The notes: generated by a model not told the origin, from the letters alone. A DNA stretch of 29,067 nt from DAISJM01 sp036821485 (GCA_036821485.1 DAISJM010000041.1:1-29067), one strand, 5' to 3'. Positions 15,639 through 24,029 are shown, numbered from the stretch's first letter. Numbers and translations are program-made.

Positions 15639-17119
15639 GCACGACTCCGTTGATCGATTGCAGGGATCAGGGCCGCGTCGCCGTTGCAATCCAGCGCGGC
15701 CTCGATGGGTATGCGCCACGTGAGCAGACGCCCTATCATCCGGCCGAGGACTATCCCGAAAGTCCGTTCCTTGTCACAACGCCTGGCGGCAATCCCGCAT
15801 ATGCCTTGGTGCGGCAGGCCTTGGCCGATCTTGGGTTGGATTCGGAGCATTACGGCACGCGCTCCTGGAATCCGATTGGGTCGTTGGTGAAGCCCGGCGG
15901 GACGATTCTCGTGAAGCCCAACTGGGTGCTGCATGCCAACGACAGGAAGGGCGGAACGGACTGTTTGTTTACGCAGGCGCCCGTACTCCGCGCGGTACTT
16001 GACTATGTGTATCTTGCGCGTCCGGGACAGGTGATTATTGGCGACGCCCCCGTGCAGGGGTGTGATCTGGATGTGCTGCTGGACAAGGGCTCGCGCGAGG
16101 TTGTGGACTTCATGTTATCTCGTGGCTTGAGCGCGCGGGTGGTGGATTTCAGGCGGACACGAGCCCGGCACTCGGGGAAGTTTCGGTGGACAATGGAGGA
16201 GGGCTTGAGGCTGCTGGGCGACTACACAACAGTTGATCTCGGGAATCAAAGCCTTCTGGAGCCGATCTCGCAAGATGCCGAGAAGTTCCGCGTCACAATG
16301 TATGATCCGCGCCGCATGCGTGATCATCACATGCCAGGGCGCCATCAGTATCTCATTGCCAGGGAAGTGCTCGAGTCAGACTTGGTCATCAATCTGCCCA
16401 AGCTCAAGACGCACAAGAAAGCCGGGCTCACATGCGCGCTCAAGAACCTGGTGGGGATCAACGGAAATAAGGACTACCTGCCGCACCATCGGAAGGGGAG
16501 TGCATTGTGGGGTGGTGATAACTACGCCCGGAGTTCGATTTTCAAGACGCTGGCGGAGGAAGTTCTCGACTTGGCCAACAAGCATATTTCGTGGGGACGG
16601 TTTTACCAAGCCTGCACCGCGCTGACCTACGCGTTGTTGGTCATGGACATCAAGACGGGCGGAATCGGCGACGTGGAAGGCAGTTGGTATGGCAACGACA
16701 CCGTGTGGCGTATGGTGCTGGATCTCAACCGGGTTCTGCTCTACGCCGATGCGCAGGGACGAATGACAGATACGCCGCAGCGAGTAGAGTTGTCTATTAC
16801 CGATGGCATCGTGGCCGGGCAAGGGGATGGGCCGCTGCGTCCGGATCCGTGCCCGTTAGGCGCGGTCGTCGCGGCGCTGAATCCTGCCGCGGCGGACTGG
16901 GTGGCGGCGTTGCTGTTGGGGCTCGATCCAGAACGAGTGCCCGTTGTGGCGCGGACGTTTGATGCCATGCCTCTGCCGATCACCCGGTTCAGTTCGGCGG
17001 ACATTGCATGCAGCGTCAATGGGGATGCCGTGCCGCTGTGTGACGTGCCGCGACGATTTGGTGTACGCGCCATACCTCCGCGCGGATGGGCGGGGCACTG
17101 CGAATGGAAACAGGCTTAG
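15635..17119 (+). CDS. DUF362 domain-containing protein
   Basis: A 494-residue cytoplasmic protein without signal peptide. It matches the DUF362 pattern: LVKPGGTILVKPNWVLHAN (about 87-105), a second core with VIIGDAPVQGCDLD, then LINLPKLKTHKKAGLTCALKNLVG-type text near 251-275 and DGIVAGQGDGPLRPDPCPLG near 390-410. The family is widespread and its biochemistry is not established. Some members carry ferredoxin domains, but none is seen here. It begins inside the stop codon of the GbsR-type gene, so it is its most tightly linked partner. It precedes the sugar synthase gene by 35 bases, pointing to a role in the surface-glycan pathway, perhaps in making or modifying its substrate. This role is inference. 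Confidence 0.87.
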   Translation: MSTTPLIDCRDQGRVAVAIQRGLDGYAPREQTPYHPAEDYPESPFLVTTPGGNPAYALVRQALADLGLDSEHYGTRSWNPIGSLVKPGGTILVKPNWVLHANDRKGGTDCLFTQAPVLRAVLDYVYLARPGQVIIGDAPVQGCDLDVLLDKGSREVVDFMLSRGLSARVVDFRRTRARHSGKFRWTMEEGLRLLGDYTTVDLGNQSLLEPISQDAEKFRVTMYDPRRMRDHHMPGRHQYLIAREVLESDLVINLPKLKTHKKAGLTCALKNLVGINGNKDYLPHHRKGSALWGGDNYARSSIFKTLAEEVLDLANKHISWGRFYQACTALTYALLVMDIKTGGIGDVEGSWYGNDTVWRMVLDLNRVLLYADAQGRMTDTPQRVELSITDGIVAGQGDGPLRPDPCPLGAVVAALNPAAADWVAALLLGLDPERVPVVARTFDAMPLPITRFSSADIACSVNGDAVPLCDVPRRFGVRAIPPRGWAGHCEWKQA

Positions 17120-17154
17120 GATCAAGAATTCAACAACCAGCAGGGGAGATGAAC

Positions 17155-18003
17155 ATGAGCGAGGTCAAGATAGCCAACATGGTGGTCGGCGCGGGATATC
17201 CGACGATGATCATTGCCGAGGTCGGGATCAATCACAACGGTGACTTCGAAACGGCGCGCGAGCTTGTACGGCAGGCGCACAAGGCTGGCGCTTCCGCTGT
17301 GAAGCTTCAGACGTATACGACGGAACGTCGTGTGCCCAAAGACTCCCCGATTTTTGGCATCCTGAAGAAGTGCGAGCTTTCCTATGACCAACAGGCGCAA
17401 CTCATCGACCTCGGCCGCGAATTGGGCGTGGAGGTCTTCTCCACGCCATTTGACGAGCAAGCCGTTGAGTTTCTTAACAAGACCGGGGTGGCGTGTCACA
17501 AGGTGGCGTCATTCGACATTGTGAATCTCAAGCTGCTGAGGGCCATTGCGCAGAGCAGAAAGCCGGTGATCATGTCTCGAGGCATGGCGACGGCCGCCGA
17601 AGTGGAAAAGGCGCTGGAGATATTCAAGAGATATGGCGTGCCGGTGATCCTGCTCCATTGCGTGTCTGCCTATCCGGTGAGTAACCACAAAGATCTGAAT
17701 CTGGCCACCATTCGGGCGCTCGAGTCGCAGTATGGTTGTCCGGTGGGATTCTCCGATCACACGATTGGGCCGGAGGCGGCCGTGGCGGCCGTTTACGCGG
17801 GAGCTTGTGCCATCGAGAAACACTTTACACTCTCCTGCACCCAGGAAGGGCCGGATCATGCGATGAGTGCCGACCCTGAAGGATTGGCCAGGCTCGTGCT
17901 GGGCATCCGGCGGGCGGAGGAGATGATGGGTAAGCCTGTGCGGGGCCCCATCAAGACCGAGGAACCCATCCTGCAATACAGGAGACCTTCCGATGCTCCG
18001 TAA
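17155..18003 (+). CDS. N-acetylneuraminate synthase-like (NeuB/SpsE) enzyme lacking the SAF domain
   Basis: It is predicted to condense phosphoenolpyruvate with a six-carbon amino sugar to a nine-carbon 2-keto-3-deoxy acid, in the cytoplasm. The TIM-barrel motifs are complete: IIAEVGINHNGDF, VKLQTY, EVFSTPFDEQ, VIMSRGMAT, LLHCVSAYPV, VGFSDHTIGPEA, AIEKHFTLS and GPDHAMSADPEGL. Family members usually have about 340-350 residues with a C-terminal antifreeze-like SAF domain that helps shape the sugar site of the partner subunit. This protein has 282 and stops after KTEEPILQYRRPSDAP, before SAF. The ATG at 17155 has GGGGAG 6 bases upstream, and an alternative ATG lies 6 bases earlier. Its end overlaps the next gene by 11 bases. 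Confidence 0.9.
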   Translation: MSEVKIANMVVGAGYPTMIIAEVGINHNGDFETARELVRQAHKAGASAVKLQTYTTERRVPKDSPIFGILKKCELSYDQQAQLIDLGRELGVEVFSTPFDEQAVEFLNKTGVACHKVASFDIVNLKLLRAIAQSRKPVIMSRGMATAAEVEKALEIFKRYGVPVILLHCVSAYPVSNHKDLNLATIRALESQYGCPVGFSDHTIGPEAAVAAVYAGACAIEKHFTLSCTQEGPDHAMSADPEGLARLVLGIRRAEEMMGKPVRGPIKTEEPILQYRRPSDAP

Positions 18004-19183
18004 GGGCTTGATCTACGAGAATCCAGGAGCGGCGTGTTCCGTGGCGGAGGCGGTTGTCTTTCGCACGCTGGAACACATAGCGACTCTGCTGCCGGAGACC
18101 GTCAGGCTGGCGGGTCGAGGGGCGGACGAACTTGCCGGAGAGGTGCGACGCGCGGCTGTCGATATCGTGGTGTTTGATCCGCGGTTGCCCGAGCCCGTTG
18201 CCTTGGTTCTTAAGGGGTTGGGCGTAGTGCTGGTCCTTATCGGGCAGAGCGAGGTGCTGGAACCGCTGGCGGACATCTGTATCGATCCGACGAGGCCATC
18301 GCATCCCGCTCGTTTGTCGGGGCCTCGGTACCTGCTGCCCGGGCTTCTGAAGAACATTCGCGTTGAAGACATTGCCGCCTTGATGAAGATGCCGGCGGAA
18401 TTGTTGAAGGAGGAGATCGAGACCAACTCTGCCGAGGTGGACATCCCGGAGATCCTGAGTCTCTTTTCAATCATGCCGTGGGATTCCGATTTCTTCGGTT
18501 ATCCTGTCGGCTTTCTGGCCTGCCGTCGTCTGACGCCATCCATTCAGCATCTGGTCAAGAGCTTCACGTCGGCGCACAGGGTGGTCTTGCTGGAATACCT
18601 CTGCAATTGCCACGACTGGGTGAGTGTGCAGACGGCAGAGCAGGCGGGGTACTCGTTTGTCGATATTCGTTTGACGCTCGAGCACGCCTTACGAAAAGCT
18701 CCGAACTCCATTCTCCCCGAGGGCACGAGCATCATTCGTGCAGAGGCTGCGCATATCCCCGCACTGAAGCAGATGGCGTCAGAGCTCTACTTGGACAGCC
18801 GCTACTTCTTTGATCCGCACTTTGATCGTAGCAAGGTGAGGGAATTCTACGAGAGCTGGATTGAGAAGGCCGTGCTGGGAAAATTCGACGACTATTGCTT
18901 CCTGCTGGTTCGCGATGGAAAGACTCCGTTGGCGTTTTGCACGATCCGGAAGGGTCGGCCCAAGACAGCACACATTGGCCTCTTCGGTGTCAGTCCGGAA
19001 GCACAGGGCGGCGGCATTGCTGCTTCTCTTCTGAATGCCGTGCTGGCCCGACTGCACGCGGATGGACTTGAGATGGTCGAGGTGGTTACGCAGGGCCGCA
19101 ATTATCGGGCCCAGCGAGTGTACCAACGTTGTGGATTTGTGACCAAGACCACGGAACTCTGGTATCACAAGTGGTTCATATAG
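17993..19183 (+). CDS. PseG-like half domain fused to a GNAT acetyltransferase
   Basis: A 396-residue protein with two parts. Residues about 1-145 resemble the N-terminal Rossmann-like half of PseG/SpsG (nucleotide-sugar hydrolase): DIVVFDPRLPEPVALVLKGL, then DICIDPTRPSHPARL and GPRYLLPGLL. The catalytic GMGH-type loop of PseG is not visible at the start, and the second GT-B half is missing. Residues about 160-396 form a GNAT N-acetyltransferase of the WecD kind, beginning MPWDSDFFGYPV, with the acetyl-CoA loop GVSPEAQGGGIAASLL (about 332-347) and ending YQRCGFVTKTTELWYHKWF. It probably N-acylates an amino sugar, with the first part binding the substrate or serving as a scaffold. AGGAGA precedes the ATG. 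The PseG assignment is by eye and less certain than the GNAT part. Confidence 0.78.
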   Translation: MLRKGLIYENPGAACSVAEAVVFRTLEHIATLLPETVRLAGRGADELAGEVRRAAVDIVVFDPRLPEPVALVLKGLGVVLVLIGQSEVLEPLADICIDPTRPSHPARLSGPRYLLPGLLKNIRVEDIAALMKMPAELLKEEIETNSAEVDIPEILSLFSIMPWDSDFFGYPVGFLACRRLTPSIQHLVKSFTSAHRVVLLEYLCNCHDWVSVQTAEQAGYSFVDIRLTLEHALRKAPNSILPEGTSIIRAEAAHIPALKQMASELYLDSRYFFDPHFDRSKVREFYESWIEKAVLGKFDDYCFLLVRDGKTPLAFCTIRKGRPKTAHIGLFGVSPEAQGGGIAASLLNAVLARLHADGLEMVEVVTQGRNYRAQRVYQRCGFVTKTTELWYHKWFI

Positions 19184-19195
19184 AAAGGGTTCGTC

Positions 19196-19975
19196 ATGCG
19201 CATCGGCGCCATATTGCAGGCCAGAATGAGTTCATCGCGGCTTCCCGGCAAGGTGCTCAAACCTCTGCTGGGTCGGCCGATGTTGGAAGTGGAACTGGAC
19301 CGGCTGCGGAAATCCAAGCGGCTGGACGTGCTTGCCGTGGCGACCAGCGTGGATGCATCGGATGATGCGATCGAGTCGTTCTGCCGCGCGCGGGGCCTTG
19401 CCTGCTATCGAGGGTCACTTAACGATGTGTTGGACCGTTACTACCAAGCGGCTCGGGCGGCCGGGCTAGACGTTGTTGTTCGGGTGACGGGCGACTGCCC
19501 GCTGATTGATCCGGCAATCGTGGATTTGGTCATCGAGCAGTTTCTGGAGCGCGGAGTGGACTATTGTGCCAATACCGTGCCGCCGGACGACAGCACGTTC
19601 CCGGATGGGACAGATGTCGAAGTGTTCTCCTTTGCCGCATTGGAGCGGGCGTGGCGGGAAGCGAGGAAGCCATCCGAACGCGAACACGTTACCTTCTATC
19701 TTTGGCAGACGCCGGGATTATTCAAAACCAGCCGCGTCGATTGGAAAGAGAAACTGACGGACTACAGATTGACGGTGGATTACCCGGATGATCTGGATTT
19801 CGTTGCGGCGGTACTGGCGGAGTTGGAGAAGAAGAAGCAGGCCGGGTCCATGACGGAGGTCATCGCATTGCTGAAAGAGAAGCCCGCGTTGATGGAGATC
19901 AACAAGGGCAAGGTGCGAAATGCAGGCTGGCAGTCGGCCTTCGAGAAGGACAAGAAAGCGGGATTTGCGTCATGA
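19196..19975 (+). CDS. Cytidylyltransferase of the SpsF/NeuA type
   Basis: A 259-residue sugar-activating enzyme predicted to couple CMP from CTP to the keto-deoxy sugar acid. The nucleotide-binding start is ILQARMSSSRLPGKVLKPLL (about 6-25). VVRVTGDCPLIDPAIVDL (about 94-111) is the SpsF-type metal and substrate segment. FPDGTDVEVFSF and YRLTVDYPDDLDFV follow. It is closest by eye to SpsF proteins of spore-coat and flagellar glycan clusters. The C-terminal 40 residues are Lys-rich and lack a known domain. AAAGGG precedes the ATG, and its stop codon overlaps the aminotransferase ATG (ATGA). Together with the NeuB-like gene it defines the operon as a nonulosonic-acid-like pathway. Confidence 0.9.
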   Translation: MRIGAILQARMSSSRLPGKVLKPLLGRPMLEVELDRLRKSKRLDVLAVATSVDASDDAIESFCRARGLACYRGSLNDVLDRYYQAARAAGLDVVVRVTGDCPLIDPAIVDLVIEQFLERGVDYCANTVPPDDSTFPDGTDVEVFSFAALERAWREARKPSEREHVTFYLWQTPGLFKTSRVDWKEKLTDYRLTVDYPDDLDFVAAVLAELEKKKQAGSMTEVIALLKEKPALMEINKGKVRNAGWQSAFEKDKKAGFAS

Positions 19976-21291
19976 AGAAAAGCGTCAAGAGCCTTGAGTA
20001 CTACGAGCGCGCCCGGAAGAGAATCCCGGGTATTTCCCAGTTGCTCTCCAAGAAGCCCGACATGTTTGCGCCGGGTGTATGGCCGGGCTATTTCTCGAAG
20101 GCGCGAGGCGCCGAAACATGGGACATGGACGGCAATCGTTTCGTGGACATGAGCATCTCCGGGATCGGTGCGTGCGTCTTGGGTTTCTGCGATCCGGACG
20201 TTGATCGCGCGGTGAAGGGTGCGCTGGATACCGGCACGATGTGTTCTTTCAATCCCCCCGAGGAAGTGGAGTTGGCGGAACTTCTCTGCGAGTTGCATCC
20301 ATGGGCGGAGAAGGTCCGTTATGGTCGCTCTGGCGGCGAGGCCATGGCGATCGCCGTTCGCATCGTCAGGGCGCACCAGCGCAAGGACAAGATTGCCTTC
20401 TGCGGCTACCACGGTTGGCACGACTGGTATCTTGCGGCGAATCTGGCAGATGAGGCGCATTTGGATGGTCATTTGCTTCCGGGCCTGTCGCCGCTGGGTG
20501 TGCCGCGAGGATTGACGGGGACAGCGATTCCGTTCTCCTACAACAATCTGCAGGAGCTCGAAGGCATTCTCCGCAAGAATAGGGGCGAAGTCGCAGCCAT
20601 CGTGATGGAGCCGTTGCGTGACAGTGAGCCGGCCCCGGGTTATCTGGAGGGCGTCAAGACGCTGGCGAAGGAACATGGCTGCCTGTTGGTGTTTGACGAA
20701 ATCACGGCAGGCTTTCGATTGACCACGGGCGGCGCGCATCTTCGCTTTGGTGTGGAGCCCGACGTGGCCGTTTTTGCCAAGGCCATCAGCAACGGGTTCC
20801 CCATGGCGGCAATCATCGGCCGTGGCGATGTGCTGTCGGCGGCGGAAGACTCTTTCATCAGCAGTACCTACTGGACGGATCGCATTGGCCCGGTGGCGGC
20901 CTTGGCCACCATCCAGAAGCATCGCGCCTGCAACGTAGCGGACCATCTTCAGAAGATGGGGCGGTTGGTGCAGGAGGGGTGGAAAAAGGCTGCGGCCGAG
21001 GCGAGCACGGCCATTCATGTGTCGGGTATCTACCCGCTGAGCCATTTCCATTTTGAAGGCCCTATGGCGATGGAGAAGATAACCTTCTTTGTTCAGCGCA
21101 TGCTGGAGGAAGGCTTTCTGGCGTCCGGCCGGTTCTATGCCACTTATGCCCATACAGAGAAACACGTGCAGGAATACCTGGTCGCCGTACGGAAAGTATT
21201 TGGCGAGATTGTGCAGCTGGAGAAGGCCGGGCAGTTGGCGGGCGCCTTGAAAGGGCCGGTGGCGCAGAGTGGTTTCAAGCGTCTGACGTGA
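19972..21291 (+). CDS. Class III PLP-dependent aminotransferase (glutamate-1-semialdehyde aminomutase-like)
   Basis: A 439-residue PLP enzyme of the class III fold. YGRSGGEAMAIAVRIVRAHQ (about 117-136) binds the cofactor phosphate, YHGWHDWY (about 146-153) stacks on the ring, VFDEITAGFR (about 240-249) holds the Asp contacting the pyridine nitrogen, and VFAKAISNGFPMAAIIG (about 267-283) holds the Schiff-base Lys270. The resemblance is to HemL, but the gene sits between the SpsF-like enzyme and a DegT aminotransferase, so a sugar substrate is more likely than haem synthesis. It is translationally coupled to the SpsF-like gene (4-base overlap). It could add an amino group to the sugar or act as a 1,2-aminomutase. 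Which one is open. Confidence 0.9.
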   Translation: MKKSVKSLEYYERARKRIPGISQLLSKKPDMFAPGVWPGYFSKARGAETWDMDGNRFVDMSISGIGACVLGFCDPDVDRAVKGALDTGTMCSFNPPEEVELAELLCELHPWAEKVRYGRSGGEAMAIAVRIVRAHQRKDKIAFCGYHGWHDWYLAANLADEAHLDGHLLPGLSPLGVPRGLTGTAIPFSYNNLQELEGILRKNRGEVAAIVMEPLRDSEPAPGYLEGVKTLAKEHGCLLVFDEITAGFRLTTGGAHLRFGVEPDVAVFAKAISNGFPMAAIIGRGDVLSAAEDSFISSTYWTDRIGPVAALATIQKHRACNVADHLQKMGRLVQEGWKKAAAEASTAIHVSGIYPLSHFHFEGPMAMEKITFFVQRMLEEGFLASGRFYATYAHTEKHVQEYLVAVRKVFGEIVQLEKAGQLAGALKGPVAQSGFKRLT

Positions 21292-21309
21292 TGCTTTGCC
21301 GGGGGATAA

Positions 21310-22476
21310 ATGATGATTCCGCAACGTGACAGTTTCCTGATTTTCGGTGCGCCGCGCATCGAGCAGGAGGAAATCGACGAGGTGGTCCGGGTGCTGCAAT
21401 CCGGTTGGATTGGAACCGGACCGCGGGTGGCGGCTTTTGAGGAGGCGTTTGCCGCGTACAAGCAGATGCCTTATGCGGCAGCCGTGTCGTCCTGCACGGC
21501 TGCTCTTCATCTCAGCATGCTGGCGTGCAAACTCGGGCCGGGCGCCGAGGTGTTGGTGCCTGCGATGACCTTCTGCGCGACGGCAAATGCGGTGATTCAT
21601 GCCGGGGCTCGTCCGGTTGCTGTGGATGTGGACCCGGCCAGCATGAATATGGATCCGGAAGACGCGCGACGAAAGATCACCAAGAAGACGCGGGCGATGA
21701 TTCCGGTTCACTTTGCCGGGCGCGCGTGCGCCATGGACGCGTTGGTTGCGCTCGCGCAGGAGCATCATCTGCGCGTGGTCGAAGATTGCGCTCACGCGAT
21801 TGAAACGGAGTACCACGGCCGGAAAGCCGGAACGATGGGCGATTTTGGCTGCTTCAGTTTCTACGTCACGAAGAACGTGGTAACGGGTGAAGGCGGCATG
21901 ATCCTTACCCGCGATGCCTCGAAAATTGAGCGGATCAAGATATTGGGGCTTCACGGTATGACCAAGGACGCGTGGAAGCGCTTCAGCGACGAGGGCTTCA
22001 AGCACTATCGGGTTGTCGAATGTGGATTCAAGGACAACATGACGGACATGCAGGCAGCGCTCGGGCTGCACCAACTGAAAAGGGTCGAGGCGTGGTGGAA
22101 ACAGCGGCAAAGGATATGGAATCGTTATCAGGAGGCCTTCCGTGAACTACCGTTAGGTCTGCCGGCGGAGCCAGAACCTGGGACGAAGCACGCTCACCAT
22201 TTGTACACGATCTTGGTGGATGAGAAGCGCGCGGGCTTGTCACGCGATCGGTTCATCGATGAGCTGACGCGACGCAAGATCGGTGTGGGTGTCCACTATC
22301 TCAGCCTGACGGATCACCCCTATTACCAGGAGACTCTGGGCTGGTCGGAGAAGACTGCGCCAGCGGCGACGCAAATCGGTCATCAAACCGTCAGCCTGCC
22401 CATCTCCGCCAAGCTGTCGGAGCAGGACGTCGAGGATGTGATTGTGGCGGTCAAGGATGTACTGGCATGCGCTTAG
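21310..22476 (+). CDS. DegT/DnrJ/EryC1/StrS sugar aminotransferase
   Basis: A 388-residue PLP aminotransferase that makes amino sugars from keto sugar nucleotides. Motifs in order are SGWIGTGPRVAAFEEAF (about 31-47), SSCTAALHLSM (60-70), VLVPAMTFCATANAV (81-95), VVEDCAHAI (156-164) and the Schiff-base lysine in FSFYVTKNVVTGEGGM (Lys188). NMTDMQAALGLHQL and GVGVHYLSLTDHPYY complete the family pattern. It is of the ArnB/WbpE/PseC type. No NDP-sugar dehydratase that would supply its usual 4-keto substrate is seen in the window. GGGGG precedes a pair of ATGs (21310 and 21313), so the start may be one codon later. It overlaps the next gene by 10 bases. Confidence 0.93.
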   Translation: MMIPQRDSFLIFGAPRIEQEEIDEVVRVLQSGWIGTGPRVAAFEEAFAAYKQMPYAAAVSSCTAALHLSMLACKLGPGAEVLVPAMTFCATANAVIHAGARPVAVDVDPASMNMDPEDARRKITKKTRAMIPVHFAGRACAMDALVALAQEHHLRVVEDCAHAIETEYHGRKAGTMGDFGCFSFYVTKNVVTGEGGMILTRDASKIERIKILGLHGMTKDAWKRFSDEGFKHYRVVECGFKDNMTDMQAALGLHQLKRVEAWWKQRQRIWNRYQEAFRELPLGLPAEPEPGTKHAHHLYTILVDEKRAGLSRDRFIDELTRRKIGVGVHYLSLTDHPYYQETLGWSEKTAPAATQIGHQTVSLPISAKLSEQDVEDVIVAVKDVLACA

Positions 22477-23252
22477 CCACGCCGATATCGCATCTTTTCC
22501 GGGACGAGGCTGCGGGCGCGAGAATCGCGGCTGCGAGTGATTGCCTGGAGTGCCGCGAGTGGTGCATCGAAAGCGCGTGGCCGCGTCAGGAGCTGATTCA
22601 TTACGATCTTGGTCTGCAGCTGCGATGGGACGGCAAAACACATGATGAATTGAGGCATGCGTTCTCGCTGAAGAAGGAGCTCAAGCTGGTTACCTTTCAG
22701 ATACCGTCCTGTTATGAGGCCCCCGTTCTTAAGGGGCGATGTTTTCAGCCGGGCGGACGAAGGCTGGACCGGGCGGAGATGCTGGAGACAATTTGTGACA
22801 ATGTGCGATGGCTTAAGACTGCGCTGCAGCCCGGCGTGGAGGTTGGGCTGGAAAATAACAATTACTACCCGACGCCGGCATATGAGGATGTTACCGATCC
22901 GGCGTTTGTGACCGAAGCCGTCGGGACATCGGGCTGTCTGTTTCTGTTGGATATTGCCCATGCGTACATCAGCGCGCACAACCGGGGCGAGCGGAGCGAG
23001 GATTATCTGGCGGGCTTGCCACTTGGACGGTTGGCACAGGTTCATCTGTGTGGTCCGGTCATCCCGGAGCAGGGGATGGCGTTCGATGAGCATGAATGGC
23101 CCGGCGAAGTGTTGACGGCGGAGGCCATCCGGTTGGGCGTCTTGCACGGCGCTCGATATCTGACGGTCGAATACTACAAGAATACAGATCGTCTCGTGGA
23201 AGGGCTTGCGGCGTTGCGCGTGCGTATTTCGGAGAGCGGAGGAAACCTATGA
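22467..23252 (+). CDS. TIM-barrel metal enzyme with DUF692/MNIO-like motifs (or sugar phosphate isomerase-like)
   Basis: A 261-residue protein of the xylose-isomerase-like TIM-barrel superfamily. The C-terminal half carries a metal-ligand set in the order known from DUF692 multinuclear iron oxidases: Glu129 in GLENNNYY, a following DPAFVTEAVGTSGC, Asp162 and His165 in LLDIAHAYISAHN, His193 in QVHLCGP, and Asp207 with His209 in FDEHEWP. The DUF692 N-terminal HG motif is not obvious, so the protein may instead be a sugar isomerase or epimerase of the AP-endonuclease-2 type. It overlaps both neighbours (10 bases before, ATGA after) and is clearly part of the pathway. An oxidation or isomerisation of a sugar intermediate is inferred. 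Confidence 0.72.
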   Translation: MRLATPISHLFRDEAAGARIAAASDCLECREWCIESAWPRQELIHYDLGLQLRWDGKTHDELRHAFSLKKELKLVTFQIPSCYEAPVLKGRCFQPGGRRLDRAEMLETICDNVRWLKTALQPGVEVGLENNNYYPTPAYEDVTDPAFVTEAVGTSGCLFLLDIAHAYISAHNRGERSEDYLAGLPLGRLAQVHLCGPVIPEQGMAFDEHEWPGEVLTAEAIRLGVLHGARYLTVEYYKNTDRLVEGLAALRVRISESGGNL

Positions 23253-24010
23253 CAGCCTACATGGATTCATTGTTCGGCTTGGCGGGGAAACGCGTGGTGA
23301 TCACGGGTGCCAGCGGTCAACTGGGGCGTGCGTTGGTGGAAGGATTCGTCGCCGCCGGCAGTTACGTGGTGGCGTTGGATATGAAGGTCGGAGACGCTCC
23401 GGCGCTTCCCCATACGGAAGTTGGCGTTTGTGATATCCGAAAGGAGGCTGACATTGAGGCAGCCTTTCGCAGGGCGGGCCGCGTGGACATCTTGATCAAC
23501 AACGCCGGCGTAAGTTGTTTTGAGCCGTTTGAAGACCGACCTGAAGCGTCCTTCGATTGGGTGATGGATGTGAATCTAAAGGGCACGTTCCATTGTATCC
23601 GCCAATTTGTGAAGGTGGCCAAAGAGGGCGGGCGCGGTGGTGCCATTGTGAACATCGGATCCATCTACGGCGTGATCAGTCCCGACGAGCGAATCTATAC
23701 AGACTGCACTCGCCGTAACTCGGAAGTGTACGGCGCCACGAAGGCGGGCGTTATCCAAATGACCCGGTACTTCGCGACGCATCTGGCAAAGCACGGCATT
23801 CGCGTGAACTGTGTATCGCCGGGAGGGATTCGGAATCCCTTTACGCCGCAAGGGGATGATTTTCAGAAGAACTATGGAGCCCGCTGCCCGATGGGGCGCA
23901 TGGCCGAGCTCAAAGAAATGCTGGGAGCGGTGATGTATTTTGCCTCTGACGCCGCGAGCTATACCACGGGTCAGAACATGGTGGTGGATGGCGGCATGAC
24001 GGCCTGGTGA
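23249..24010 (+). CDS. Short-chain dehydrogenase/reductase (SDR)
   Basis: A 253-residue NAD(P)-dependent oxidoreductase. TGASGQLG (about 19-26) is the cofactor glycine motif, NNAG (84-87) stabilises the sheet, Ser138 in NIGSIYG and Tyr161-x3-Lys165 in VYGATKAG complete the catalytic set, and CVSPGGIRNPFTPQ follows. It is a classical SDR of full length. The longer upstream in-frame start (23096) is rejected because GGAGGAAACCT precedes the ATG at 23249 and that ATG overlaps the previous stop codon. It probably oxidises or reduces a hydroxyl or keto group of the sugar. A partner role with the TIM-barrel protein is suggested by coupling, but the substrate is unknown. Confidence 0.93.
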   Translation: MTAYMDSLFGLAGKRVVITGASGQLGRALVEGFVAAGSYVVALDMKVGDAPALPHTEVGVCDIRKEADIEAAFRRAGRVDILINNAGVSCFEPFEDRPEASFDWVMDVNLKGTFHCIRQFVKVAKEGGRGGAIVNIGSIYGVISPDERIYTDCTRRNSEVYGATKAGVIQMTRYFATHLAKHGIRVNCVSPGGIRNPFTPQGDDFQKNYGARCPMGRMAELKEMLGAVMYFASDAASYTTGQNMVVDGGMTAW

Positions 24011-24029
24011 CTTCGCGGAGATCAATGGT

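Noticed and set aside
19972..21291. HemL for haem synthesis
   Set aside because: No other haem genes are nearby, and the gene is coupled to a sugar cytidylyltransferase.
19780..22110. A 776-codon open frame on the minus strand
   Set aside because: It lies opposite two aminotransferase genes with complete catalytic motifs, and its protein is His/Arg-rich without any domain. It is an effect of GC-rich codon use.
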